Shown here: piece after piece, positions 45,033 to 56,452 of the stretch
How positions within the stretch are numbered: position 1 is the first letter of the stretch
How the letters are laid out: every line of letters begins with the position of its first letter
Source of the DNA: Euphorbia lathyris
Taxonomy: Eukaryota; Streptophyta; Magnoliopsida; Malpighiales; Euphorbiaceae
Assembly (NCBI RefSeq): GCF_963576675.1
Contig: NC_088914.1
Coordinates: 19,633,001 to 19,697,000, forward strand
Length of the DNA: 64,000 nucleotides
Direction of reading: 5' to 3'
Program-made: the position numbers and the translations under genes
Notes under the pieces: generated by a model
Seen by the model: the letters and a program-made list of their open reading frames with translations, nothing else
Databases searched by the model: none
Told to the model about the DNA's origin: nothing

Positions 45033-47116
45033 TGTTGGAAATTAGGCTAAGGTATAGCAGCGGAAATATAAATTTTTTAACCTATTTCCATTTAACCACA
45101 AGATTCGTTAACCGTTATTTCATATAAAGAAGGATAAGAAGAAATACCTTTTAGAAGTTCTATCTACCGTTGCAAACGAAGTGTCCACAACTTCAAAAGA
45201 GATAGAAACTGTCTACCAATCTGCCCCTATCTGAAACAGACCTTCCAGACTTCCGAACGACAATCCCTTCGGTGGAAACGTGGAAGAATATGTCTAGAAG
45301 CTCCTGTCCAAAACTCGCGACGATCCGACGGTTCAATCTCCGGGAATCCGCGAAATCATGAACTGACCTGATGTAGGAGTAGTAAAACGAATTTCTCCCT
45401 TTTGTTTGTTTTTCTTCTTCGAGTTCCCAAACACGAAATAAAACACGGGAAGATTAATTTAGTATCAACCGTTGAATAGCAACCAAAGTAGATTGCCTCT
45501 AACTAATCAACAAAAAATCAAGGATAAAAGAAATAGATGAAAATTAATTGATCAAACGAAGCCGTAGAGAAATCTCGTCCTCGAACTAGGGGTGTCGAAT
45601 TTTCTCTCTCTTGGACTAGGTGAATTTCGAAAATCACAAGTAGGGTATGGCTTGCTTGGATTTCGAAAATCTCAAGGGAAGGGGTATTTATAATCTCTTG
45701 TATCTAATCCCTAGTTAGATAGAATTAGGTTACTGAATAGGAATTCCATTCGGAATAGAATTCCTAATTATTATCTCACTATATATCTAATATATTAAGG
45801 ATAATAATAATAACCTTATTGGATAATAATAGGAGTATATTAATCTAATTAAAACTCCTAACTTAATTATCTCTTAATTAATTTAATTCATATTCCTAAT
45901 CTAATTAGGATTAACAAAATCAAATTAATTATTCATGTATATCACTACATGAATTTCGACCCCCTTATGTCCATGGGCCTTATTGGGCTCAATTGGGCTT
46001 CTATCAATTAATTAACATCTATCTCTCTTTTAGGTTCCAAGTCTTATGTGTGATCCATTAGGTTCTTATTGCTTCTAGCCGTATGCAACGTTATTAAACT
46101 AATTTTCAAAGAATTATATTTAATCTTTGCATAACGGAATGATGTACAGAGTATGTGATTAGAAAGTCCGTAATCATTCCCCCAGAGCTATAAGAAGACA
46201 GGTTGATTCTGTCGTTAACCTTTCCGTATTAGTTACAGTATAATTTGATCCTTTATCAACTACATCCTTGAACTGAATCTTATGACTATGGGTGATGTCA
46301 AGTCACATATAGCGAGATGTTCGTTTTACTTGTACAGGCCGAGTCAACTCAAAAAGATAGGTTAAGTGAAATCTGTATTTCTTACTCTTAAGCTATCACC
46401 TTGCAAGGATTTAGAGTCGAGTCTTCCACAAGCGATCCATGGATGTATCTCCCATTTATCAGGAGTGATAAATGCTCAATCCAATATATAACGACTCCGC
46501 AATTACTTCCTGTGATACCCAACGTCTACTGTTCACACCCCAGAGTCATCTCTGTTAAGGATCATGTTACACCAGAGTCAAAGCATCACATTCCGTAATC
46601 CAGAATACCAATTAATATTCCTTTGAGTCTGAGGATTAGTTATACCTATTAATACCAATGAGATGAACAGGTGACAAAGATGAATCTACCCATCCTGTTA
46701 TCTCAAATCGGATCCCCAATCCTAATGAACAACGTTTCATCGGATCTATGTAACTATCCAGATATCTGTATATATGAAGCTTGTGAGATCAGCTTTCTGT
46801 CGGATAGAAGACATTGTTACATACAAGTCTCAACAGTGATATGTCAATCCCAAACATATCACTTGACTTGGGGTGGTTTTAAGTTTATCAGTTTACTATA
46901 AAGTTTTGTCTCACTTCATGCTTGTATGAACACTTTATAATCACTTTAAATAAACTTACGGATTTCCTTTTATTAGACTTTATTTAGTGCTTAAAAGGGA
47001 TTGCCTTTATATAGTTATAAAACATATATCTCATTAAACAAATGATATAAAGAACAATTCATTTACATTAAGTTTGTATCCTAGAACAATTGTCTATAGG
47101 ACACTAAACCCCAACA
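45033..47116 (-). repeat. Copia VI 3' LTR (2084 bp)
   Basis: On the plus strand it starts TGTTGGAAATTAGG and ends CCCCAACA, followed by the complement of the polypurine tract (TACTCCCACTTGG). Bases 45681-47116 match 49748-51183 with exactly equal length (1436 bp). About 230 bp near 45200-45430 are absent from the LTRs of copia I and V. The antisense frame of the family is at 46401-46598. Confidence 0.9.
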
Positions 47117-47130
47117 TACTCCCACTTGGA

Positions 47131-48301
47131 CTAAAGCCAATTGTTTCTAAAACTTATCCTAGTAGAAGTTAAATGACGATCATGTATTCTCTGGGTTAAA
47201 GGCTTTGTCAACGGATCTGCAACGTTGTCCTCTGTAGGTACTCTTTCTATTCTCACATCTCCTCTAGCCACAATCTCTCTAATGATGTGGTATCGCTTAA
47301 GGTAATGCTTGGATGCATTATGAGACCGTGGTTCCTTTGCTTGCGCAATGGCTCCATTGTTATCACAGTACAGTGTAATGGGATTGACAATGTCAGGCAC
47401 CACACCAAGTTCTGTAATGAACTTTCTTATCCAAACCGCTTCCTTTGCTGCTTCCGCAGCTGCGATATACTCTGACTCGGTCGTAGAGAAAGCTACGCTT
47501 CCCTGCTTGGAACTCTTCCAACTGACCACGCCCCCATTCAAGATAAACAGGTATCCTGATTGGGATTTATAATCATTCTCATCTATGAGATGACTTGCGT
47601 CTGAAAATCCTTCTATTTTCAGATCACCTTCTCCGTACACTAGGAACATATCTTTAGTTCTTCTCAAGTACTTAAGAATGTTCTTGACGGCAATCCAATG
47701 CTCGTCTCCCAGATTCCCTTGGTAACGACTCGTTACAGATAACGGGAACGCTACGTCAGGTCTAGTGCATAGCATAGCATACATAATCGAACCGATTGCG
47801 CTGGCGTATGGGACTACAGCCATGCGTCGTTTATCATCATCGGTTTTAGGACATTGATGATTGTTTTACTCCATGTAACATGGGTAAGTTACCTCGTTTC
47901 GATTCAAGCATGCTAAACCGATTTAGCACCTTTTCAATGTATGTAGCCTGTGAGAGACCAAGCAGTCTTCTTGGTCTATCTCTATAGATCTTTATACCAA
48001 GTATATAAGCTGCTTCACCAAGGTCTTTCATTGAGAAGTTACCAGATAACCATACTTTCACTGACTGTAAGAGAGCAACGTCATTTCCCATTAATAATAT
48101 ATCGTCCACATATAGTATGAAAAATGCTATAGAGCTCCCACTTGCTTTCTTGTAAATGCAAGCTTCTTCGCAATTTTGTTCAAAACCAAATTGTTTTATG
48201 GTTTCGTCAAAACGATTATTCCAGCTTCTAGATGCTTGCTTGAGTCCATAAATGGATCTCTGAAGTTTGCAAACTTTATTTGCATCCTTCGATATGAAAC
48301 C
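47131..48301 (-). pseudogene. pol: Copia VI RT (C-terminal) and RNase H fragment
   Basis: Reading leftward from 48301: ISKDANKVCKLQRSIYGLKQ and an intact YVDDILLMGND of RT, then RNase H to NNWL and the stop near 47131. A 5-bp deletion near 47850 relative to copia V shifts the frame between the two open stretches (48301-47846, 47823-47131). The fragment begins abruptly at the Sirevirus junction. Confidence 0.9.
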
Positions 48302-49747
48302 TGTTGAAACACCTTTCCACATAATTTTGATTTGACAAAATTGTTTAAGTATAATTAAAAACATATTCTAAACACACTAAGTTTAAATGCTTTGATTTAT
48401 TCTACTAATGTGTTTGTTCAATGTTGAGTTAAAAATTGCTTATAAGACATAAGGATTAAAAGGCCCAAGCCCAATACAAGAGTCAAAGCCCAAGTCAAAC
48501 TATTCAAGACAACTCGGCCCGTGAATGTCAAAACGTTGTCGTTATGGACAAAACGCAACTCAGCGGAAGAAGGATCTAGAAGACCTTCAGGGAACAACTT
48601 CGGAACGAAGCTGCTGAGTTGATTCGACAAAGCGTACAAGACAGCAGCTGGCTAAGGAAAACTTCCAGACAAAGTGTTTCCACTTTGGGTAAAGTTCAGA
48701 CGACACAGTATGCTGTCTAGTTGACATTACCATAAATGGAGAGACACTCTGCCGAGCTGACCAAAAGCTGACCAAGGACAGAAGATACTCAAATCTGATT
48801 GGCCGAGAGCTCTGAGCAAGTCAGGATGACAACGACAGGAAGCCGTTTCCCTCCAACGGTTATTTCGAAATTCGAAATGACCGATGTCCAGACGTCTCTA
48901 TAAATAGTGACATCAGAAGCTTCATTCAAACAGAACTTGATCAAGCCATTACGCTGACCAAATTTCTACGCAAGTTCTGCAAGCAAAAAGCAAAGCAATC
49001 TTACACTAAATTTCATATCTTTTGTGTAAAAGTCTAGAGTGATTATTCAATCATCTAAGGTGTCTTAGCAATCATTGTTTAGGACAAACACTTATCATTT
49101 CTAGAGATTAGAAAGGAGAGGCTGAGTACTCGGTTATAGTACTCAGCGAGAGATTAGGATTGAGTAGAGGTATAGAGGAAGGTACTCTTGTTATACTCAG
49201 TTGCTAAGATTGTAAAAGGTTTGAGGCTCTACCTTTAAAGAGCTCAGTAGAGGATTTGAAAGCTCGGAACGTGTTCCGGGGACAGGACGTAGGCTTAGAA
49301 GCCGAACCTGGATAAATCTGCTGAGTAACGCATTTCTTACCTTAAACTCCTTATATATATTACTTGCTTAAATAACCAAAAACTGACCAAGTAAAGAGGT
49401 CAAGCTGAGTTGTGCGCATCAAACATCTGAGCTCAGGAATAGACTCTTAGTGCTATCTCCTGACTCAAGTCAAGAAACTGACTTAGTCACCAGTTGACTA
49501 AGCCAGTATCTTGTTGTTTACTCAGCGCCGCTGTTAAAACCTTTTCTCTTAAGAAAATAAGTCTGCCCTAAATTAGAAAAAGTTTAAATAGTTCCTAACC
49601 CCCCCCCCCCCCCCTTGGAACTATACTTGTAATGTTATAAGGGACCAACAAGTGGTATCAGAGCTTTAAAAGCTCACTGTAAAAGGTTTAACCACCTTGA
49701 GCTGATCCCCACTATGGGCGAAAACAACACTCGGTTTCTCCCAGGAA
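48302..49747 (+). mobile_element. Sirevirus LTR plus gag start, embedded in copia VI
   Basis: Bases 48302-49650 are a third, diverged copy of the Sirevirus LTR (TGTTGAAACACC...GACCAACA). It is followed by the PBS and the first residues of gag (ATG near 49714), cut at 49747. On its right the copia VI LTR resumes within shared GGAA (49744-49747). Probably a Sirevirus inserted in copia VI and then lost most of itself together with adjacent copia VI sequence in one deletion. Confidence 0.85.
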
Positions 49748-51183
49748 GGGGTATTTATAATCTCTTGTATCTAATCCCTAGTTAGATAGAATTAGGTTAC
49801 TGAATAGGAATTCCATTCGGAATAGAATTCCTAATTATTATCTCACTATATATCTAATATATTAAGGATAATAATAATAACCTTATTGGATAATAATAGG
49901 AGTATATTAATCTAATTAAAACTCCTAACTTAATTATCTCTTAATTAATTTAATTCATATTCCTAATCTAATTAGGATTAACAAAATCAAATTAATTATT
50001 CATGTATATCACTACATGAATTTCGACCCCCTTATGTCCATGGGCCTTATTGGGCTCAATTGGGCTTCTATCAATTAATTAACATCTATCTCTCTTTTAG
50101 GTTCCAAGTCTTATGTGTGATCCATTAGGTTCTTATTGCTTCTAGCCGTATGCAACGTTATTAAACTAATTTTCAAAGAATTATATTTTATCTTTGCATA
50201 ACGGAATGATGTATAAAGTATGTGATTAGAAAGTCCGTAATCATTCCCCCAGAGCTATAAGAAGACAGGTTGATTCTGTCGTTAACCTTTCCGTATTAGT
50301 TACAGTATAATTCGATCTTTTATCAACTACATCCTTAAACTGAATCTTATGACTATGGGTGATGTCAAGTCACATATAGCGAGACGTTCGTTTTACTTGT
50401 ACAGGCCGAGTCAACTAAAAAAGATAGGTTAAGTGAAATCTGTATTTCTTACTCTTAAGCTATCACCTTGCAAGGATTTAGAGTCGAGTCTTCCACAAGC
50501 GATCCATGGATGTATCTCCCATTTACCGGGAGTGATAAATGCTCAATCCAATATATAACGACTCCGCAATTACTTCCTGTGATACCCAACGTCTACTGTT
50601 CACACCCCAGAGTCATCTCTGTTAAGGATCGTGTTACACCAGAGTCAAAGCATCACATTCCGTAATCCAGAATACCAATTAATATTCCTTTGAGTCTGAG
50701 GATTAGTTATACCTATTAATACCAATGAGATGAACAGGTGACAAGGATGAATCTACCCATCCTGTTATCTCAAATCGGATCCCCAATCCTAATGAACAAC
50801 GTTTCATCGGATCTATGTAACTGTCCAGATATCTGTATATATGAAGCTTGTGAGATCAGCTTTCTGTCGGACAGAAGACATTGTTACATACAAGTCTCAA
50901 CAATGATATGTCAATCCCAAACATATCACTTGACTTGGGGTGGTTTTAAGTTTATCAGTTTACTATAAAGTTTTGTCTCACTTCATGCTTGTATGAACAC
51001 TTTATAATCACTTTAAATAAACTTACGGATTTCCTTTTATTAGACTTTATTTAGTGCTTAAAAGGGATTGCCTTTATATAGTTATAAAACATATATCTCA
51101 TTAAAAAAATGATATAAAGAACAATTCATTTACATTAAGTTTGTATCCTAGAACAATTGTCTATAGGACACTAAACCCCAACA
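49744..51183 (-). repeat. Copia VI 5' LTR, partial
   Basis: Matches 45677-47116; it lacks the part equivalent to 45033-45676 (end of LTR on the element strand). It ends CCCCAACA at 51183, before TSD ACCTC. The family antisense frame is at 50468-50665. Confidence 0.9.
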
Positions 51184-51953
51184 ACCTCCATCAAACAAGT
51201 ACCGATGTCGCTGGGTCAGTTCCTGTTGAGCCAACTCAGCTTTCGTTTGTCACTCAGCTTCTTACAGAAATCAAAGGTCTTAAGGATCTTCTGAGTGTCA
51301 TGACTTCACTTCAATCTCAACAGCCTAGACAGGAATCAATAACAAAGCTGGCCGAACTCCAGCTGACCATGGTCAATCACATGGACTCTCTAGAGGGTCA
51401 ACTTCACCAACTGTCAGCTGCGAACACAATGTATGCAACTTCTGCTGAAGTTCATCAACTTTTCAACCAGCTTCACACTGAGCAAGCCAGAACAAATGAG
51501 CAACTCTCTTCCTCCTCCCAATGCTCCATTGAGCAAATCAGTGAGGCTGTCCGTCTACTCAACTTGAGTAAGGAAGAGATGGAAACTGACCAGCTAAAGA
51601 TGAATGAAATTCTGAAGTACTCTCGAGTTACTTTCAACCACGTGCGCCATTTAAATGCTCAACGTCAGTATTTTGACACGTCCTTGTTAAAGATGTTTCA
51701 TCAAGCATTTGCCATGCTCACTGACAGTATACACTGGGTTGGAAAGTCTCAAGCATACATCCTGAGTATGCTCAGTGCCGCGGCTATCAGGATTCCACGT
51801 TTTGTCTTGGATGAGGGTGTTCCTGTTTTTGATGGCATTAATATAAGCACGCGCAGGCTTAAGGCATTCTCTAAACGCTTAACTCATGCTGCCATTGATG
51901 ACACCTTCATTCCTCCTCCTGCCGATGGTGGCAAAACGGGGGAGAAAGAATAA
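51184..51953 (+). pseudogene. Sirevirus third ORF, C-terminal part
   Basis: Open from the copia VI junction to TAA 51951-51953. It is Gln/Ser/Leu-rich with long predicted helices (VTQLLTEIKGLKDLLSVM, HMDSLEGQLHQLS, SEEMETDQLKM-like) and fits a coiled-coil tail. A lysine-rich continuation in another frame runs to about 52074. No transmembrane segment is obvious. It joins the protein started at 42973. Confidence 0.75.
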
Positions 51954-52486
51954 GCTCAAAGAACTCAACAATCAGAGGAAGCATCAGGAAGTCAGCAAAC
52001 GTACAAGGGAAAGGGAAAAGCTAAAGAGCATGAAGCCCAACTCAACTACAAGAAAAAATAGCTTGGATTGCTAGACTTAGATTTTACAAAACTTAGAGTC
52101 TTTCCCTTATGTATTTTGTTGTGCTGACCCTGAATACAAAACTATGCATGCATCTACTTTTTCAAAATTGACCAATCTTATGTGATGCTTACTTATGTTT
52201 TGTTATAAACTCTAACGCATCTTCATTAAATCAACTGTGTTAATTGTCTACATTGCTCTATGATTGTATGCTGTGTTGATCTATATGTTGACCTCTTTTA
52301 TATGTCTTCTTAAACACATTGAACAAAGATATACTCAGCGCTCTCTGATATCTAAATCTTCCGCATAAACTGAGTTAAAAAGAATATGTTCCATGAGCTG
52401 ACCTATTTCTGAAAACTGACCTTAGACTTACTTGATTAAACCTTGAAATGTTTAAACTAAAACTAAGTCAGTAGCTCAACCCTTAC

Positions 52487-52583
52487 GGGGGAGTATCCTG
52501 AGTAATATAAGGTCAACAATCATGGGGGAGCTCAACACTGAGTTCTTCAACTGAATATTTTTGCCAACATCAAAATGGGGGAG
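52487..52583 (+). other. Repeated polypurine motif GGGGGAG of Sirevirus
   Basis: GGGGGAG occurs at 52487-52493, 52524-52530 and 52577-52583, the last just before the 3' LTR. Repeated polypurine tracts are a described Sirevirus trait. The remaining 3' noncoding DNA (51954-52486) holds no gene. Confidence 0.85.
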
Positions 52584-52585
52584 TT

Positions 52586-53923
52586 TGTTGAAACACCTTT
52601 CCACATGATTTTGATTTGACAAAATTATTTATGTAATTGATAAAAATATTCTAACACATTAAATTTAAATGCTTTGATTTATTCACACTAATGTGTTTGT
52701 TCAATGTTGAGTTTATTGATTCATAAGACATTAAGATAAAAAGTCCAAAGGCCCATAAGTGGAAGTCAAGCCCAAGTCAACACATCAAGACCTCACGGCC
52801 CAAGAAGCTAAAACGCAGTCGTATCAAGTAAAACGACGACTCAGCATGAAGAAGGATCGAGAAGCCTTCTAACAAAAGCTTCAAGAGGAAGCTGCTGAGT
52901 TGAGCGACAATGCAGTCAGGTCAGCGGCAGAACAGAACCAACTTCTAGACAAAGTATTTCTACTTTGGGTAAAGTTCAGAAGGCGCGGGAAGCTGTCTGG
53001 AAGACTTTGCCGTAAATGTCGAAATATTATGTTTATCTGATGAAAAGCTGCTGAGCACTGCCGTAGACAGAAGATGCAAGAATCTCATTGGCCAACGACA
53101 CTGAGCACGTCCTGAGTGACAACGACATGAAGCCGTTTGCCTCCAACGGTTATTTCGAAATTTGAAATCACCGGTGCCTCAAGTGTCACTATAAATAGGT
53201 CTCTCAATTGCTTCATTCCATGCACATCTTCAATTAGTCGAAACACTGTCCAAATTCATACTTGAAGTTCTGTGAGAAAAGCAAAGCAAAAATCTTACAC
53301 CAATTTCCAATCATTGTGTAAAAGTCTAGAGTGATTTTCAATCATCTAAAGTGTCTTAGCAATTGTTGTTTAGGACACACACTTTATCATTTCTAGAAGA
53401 ATAGAAAGGAGAGGCTGAGTACTCGGTTATAGTACTCAGCGGTAGTTATAGGAGTGAGTAGAGGAATAGAGGAAGGTACTCTTGTATACTCAGCTTCTAT
53501 TGTAAAAGGTTTCGTGTTCTACCTTTAAAGAGCTCAGTAGAGAATTCAAAAATCTCGGAACGAGTTCCGGGGACTGGACGTAGGCGGAGAGGCCAAACCA
53601 GAATATGTCTGCTGAGTAACATATTTCTAACCCTTAAACTCCTTTATATATTGCTTGCTATAAAACTGACTAAGTAACAAACTCACGCTGAGTTGAGTGC
53701 ACTAAGAAGCTGAGTTCAGGAATAGACTCTAAGTGCTATCTCCTGACTCAAGGAAAGAAACAGACTTAGTCACAAGTTGACTAAGCTTGTGTCTTAAAAC
53801 TACTTAGCACCGCTGTGTAAACCTTTTCTTAAGAAAAGAAGTCAGCCTTAACGGATAAAATTTTAAATAGTTCCTATCCCCCCCCCCTTGGAACTAACCT
53901 TGTCACGTTATAAGGGACCAACA
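52586..53923 (+). repeat. Sirevirus 3' LTR (1338 bp)
   Basis: Begins TGTTGAAACACC and ends GACCAACA before TSD TTAAG. It is nearly identical to 25412-26745; the C run near the end is longer (about 53878-53887). Confidence 0.95.
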
Positions 53924-54162
53924 TTAAGTCTATTAGTTTATTATAAAGTTTCGTCTCACTTCATGCTTGTATGAACATTTTACAATCACTTTAAATAAAC
54001 TTAGGGATTTCCTTTTATTAGACTTATTTAGTTCTTAAAAGAGGTTGCCTTTATATAGTTTATGAAAGAACTTTTCATTTAAAACAAATGATATAAAGAA
54101 CTTTTCATTTACATTAAGTTTATATCCTAGAACAATTGTCTATAGGACACTAAACCCCAACA
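53924..54162 (-). repeat. Copia I 5' LTR, distal 234 bp
   Basis: After TSD TTAAG the copia I LTR resumes (compare 46890-47116) and ends CCCCAACA at 54162, the element's outer edge. It contains a small local duplication of AGAACTTTTCATTT. Confidence 0.92.
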
Positions 54163-55695
54163 CCAAATTTGAAATACAGGACATAGCACGACAAGCAACT
54201 TTATAACCCGATTTAACCAAATATTCTCCATTCTTAGAATGTAACCAAAAAAGAGAGTCTGTTATAAACCTTCGGATTAACGGGATCTTCAAAATGGCTG
54301 CTGCAACATCTGCAGCGAAACAGAATTTAATTAATTCTGTTTTCCAACAAAAATTATCAAAATCAATTAGAGAGGAAACACTTAATGAGGGTGTTGGATT
54401 TAACAAATATAGAGGGCGATTGAACGGAACATCAGGAATCCATCTAGAATTCATCAAATTAACTGATCTTCCTTCACCAATTCGCCAGCAACTCACATCT
54501 TGAATCACTTGTCTTGCCTTTATTAAACTTCTCCAAACATGACTAGAACGATAACCCACACTTGCCTCCAACACACCATGCCTGGGAAAATATTTATGTT
54601 TAAATACCTGCGAACAAAGAGAATTTGGGAATTCAACCATCCTCCAGACCTGCTTAGCCAGTAAAGCAAGGTTAAATGCATAAATATTCCTAAAACCCAT
54701 GCCCCCTTCTTCCTTGGATAAACACATTTTTTCCCAACTTAACCAATGTATACGCTTATCTTCAGTAGTATGATTCCACCAGAATCTAGCCATAATTTGT
54801 TGTAATTCATCACAAAAGGTCTTGGGAAGTAAAAAACAACTCATAATATACTGAGGAACTGCTTGTGCCACAGATTTAATAAGAACTTCTTTACCCCCTC
54901 TAGATAAACACCTCTCTTGCCAACCGTATATACGCTTCATCAATCTTTCCTTAAGGAAATTAAACACTGCTTTTTTTTTACCGACCGATTACAGAAGGCA
55001 ATCCTAAATATTTCTCAAAGGATCTAACTTCACGTACACCCAATAGTTCAGCACATCTGCTTTGACTCTCCACACCCACACCCCTGCTAAAGGTAACATC
55101 AGTCTTATCAAAATTAATGCACTGTCCAGACGTTGTTTCATATACATGTAAAAGATCACGAACAACTGCACACTCAGTAGAAGTTGCTCTAAAGAATATG
55201 ACTGAATCATCCGCAAAGAAAAGATGTGATATATTTGGACTCGAATTGCTCACACGAATACCATGCAAAACTCTGTTACTTTCAGACTTCCTAATCAATG
55301 CTGATAACCCTTCCGCACAGATTAAAAACAAATAGGGTGACATAGGATCCCCTTGACGAAGACCCCTGCTTGGCTTAACAAAGCCTTTAGGTACCCCATT
55401 TAAAAGGAAAGAAAAGGAAACTGAAGAAAAACAATTTTGAATCAATTCGATCCATCGATTCGGAAAACCCATAACACACATCATATCCTTTAAGAAACAT
55501 CATTCCACCCTATCATAAGCCTTACTCATGTCCAACTTCATAGCACACACCCCTTTTTTACCACTAATTCTATGTTTCATAGAATGGAATAACTTAAAAG
55601 CAATTAATGTATTATCAGTTATCAATCGGTTCGGAATAAAAAGAAACAAAGAAACAGATGAAATAATCTTACAGTATAACGAAAACATCATAATA
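54163..55695 (-). pseudogene. L1-type LINE reverse transcriptase remnant
   Basis: Three stretches on the minus strand: 55691-55500 ([26 protein letters not shown]), 55484-54978 (QGDPMSPYLF, FFADDSVIF, EKYLGLPSVIGR) and 54967-54163 (GGKEVLIKSVAQAVPQYIMS, FWWN, IHWLSWEKMC, GGMGFRN). The first two share a frame broken by TGA 55499-55497 at a usual Trp. The third is shifted by a base within an A run near 54972. An internal deletion removes RT sequence near 55650, and everything upstream of RT is missing. Copia I cuts it at 54162, so the 3' end lies beyond the left edge of the window. This LINE is the outermost host of the nest. Confidence 0.9.
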
Positions 55696-56032
55696 TAATT
55701 TTACAAATACCAACAAATAAATTATTTTGCAATATTCAATGGATTAAATTAATAATATTAGTCTAACTTTTATGATTCGTTAATATACATAAATAGGCTA
55801 TTACTGGAGTTTATATTATGAAAATATTGTAAGGGGAGGTTGTGAGGATGTTTGCTAAATATGAAAATATTCTTGAACAAGTCATTTTATTTTATTTTAT
55901 TTTTGCAACTTCTATTTTAGATGTATTTTTGTATTGTATGCCAATAATATTCTAGAATAAGTCATTTTCATTCAGAAAAATGATATTTTTTTAAGAATAG
56001 AAAAATGAATTTAAGTATGAAAGTTTTAAAAA

Positions 56033-56073
<41 letters not shown>

Positions 56074-56239
56074 ATTTGACATAGTAAAATTTTGATGCGT
56101 TTTGACTTCTATAATTAGTTTATGCATAACAAGTTTATTAATATCGGCACTAAATTAGGTTTATTTATTTATAGAAATTAGTGAAGGGAATTTTTTTTTA
56201 TTTAAAGCGCAAATTAGGAACAAAAATTGAATTAAGGAA
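55696..56239. other. Intergenic AT-rich DNA with a (TA)n tract
   Basis: No gene is recognisable. A (TA)n microsatellite of about 34 bp lies near 56037-56071, about 170 bp before the peptide gene. Confidence 0.7.
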
Positions 56240-56452
56240 ATGATGGGAAGATCTAATATGAAGTCGTTAGTATTGTGTTTGGCTTTGATTAGCTTAATTA
56301 TGGTGATTAATAAGGTGGAGGCACAAACTACTCCGGCAGATTCATCTGCCGGAAATACTAAAATCACTCCTGAAACTGATTCTCTCGGTGATCCAGCTAA
56401 CGAATACAACCGTGGATGCAATGAACACCATCGTTGTCGCCATCTATTGTAA
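56240..56452 (+). CDS. Short secreted RALF-like peptide
   Basis: 70 codons, or 64 from the second plausible Met (residue 7). Residues 7-28 form a typical signal peptide (Lys, a hydrophobic core with CLALISLIMVI, cleavage expected after VEA). A Thr/Ser/Pro-rich linker leads to the C-terminus ANEYNRGCNEHHRCR. This fits the RALF signature Y-x-RGC-x5-CR with exact Cys spacing; RALF peptides bind FERONIA-type receptor kinases in the cell wall space. Missing are the YISY motif, the dibasic processing site and the first Cys pair of canonical RALFs, so it is either a divergent short member or a truncated copy. A possible AATAAA-like signal (AAATAAAAGG) lies about 35 bp after the stop. It is the best candidate for an intact host gene here. 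Single exon. Confidence 0.65.
   Translation: MMGRSNMKSLVLCLALISLIMVINKVEAQTTPADSSAGNTKITPETDSLGDPANEYNRGCNEHHRCRHLL

Larger units (their letters stand above)
45033..51183 (-). mobile_element. Copia VI, internally deleted and rearranged, in Sirevirus ORF3
   Basis: Both ends carry TG...CA and TSD ACCTC (45028-45032, 51184-51188). On the plus strand: complete 3' LTR (45033-47116), 3' pol fragment, a Sirevirus fragment (48302-49747) and a partial 5' LTR (49744-51183). PBS, gag, integrase and the end of the 5' LTR are missing. Same family as copia I and V, but its LTR has an extra stretch of about 230 bp. Confidence 0.9.
25412..53923 (+). mobile_element. Sirevirus-type copia element, complete ends, interrupted by two copia insertions
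   Basis: LTRs at 25412-26745 and 52586-53923 start TGTTGAAACACC and end GACCAACA; TTAAG flanks both ends (25407-25411, 53924-53928). In between: PBS, gag with three zinc knuckles, pol in another frame, a third ORF and repeated GGGGGAG polypurine motifs. A third ORF, multiple zinc knuckles and multiple polypurine tracts are recognised Sirevirus traits. Removing copia V (27818-38612) and copia VI (45033-51183) with their TSDs leaves about 11.6 kb, normal for the group. The LTRs differ at only a modest number of sites, so insertion was recent. Confidence 0.9.
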
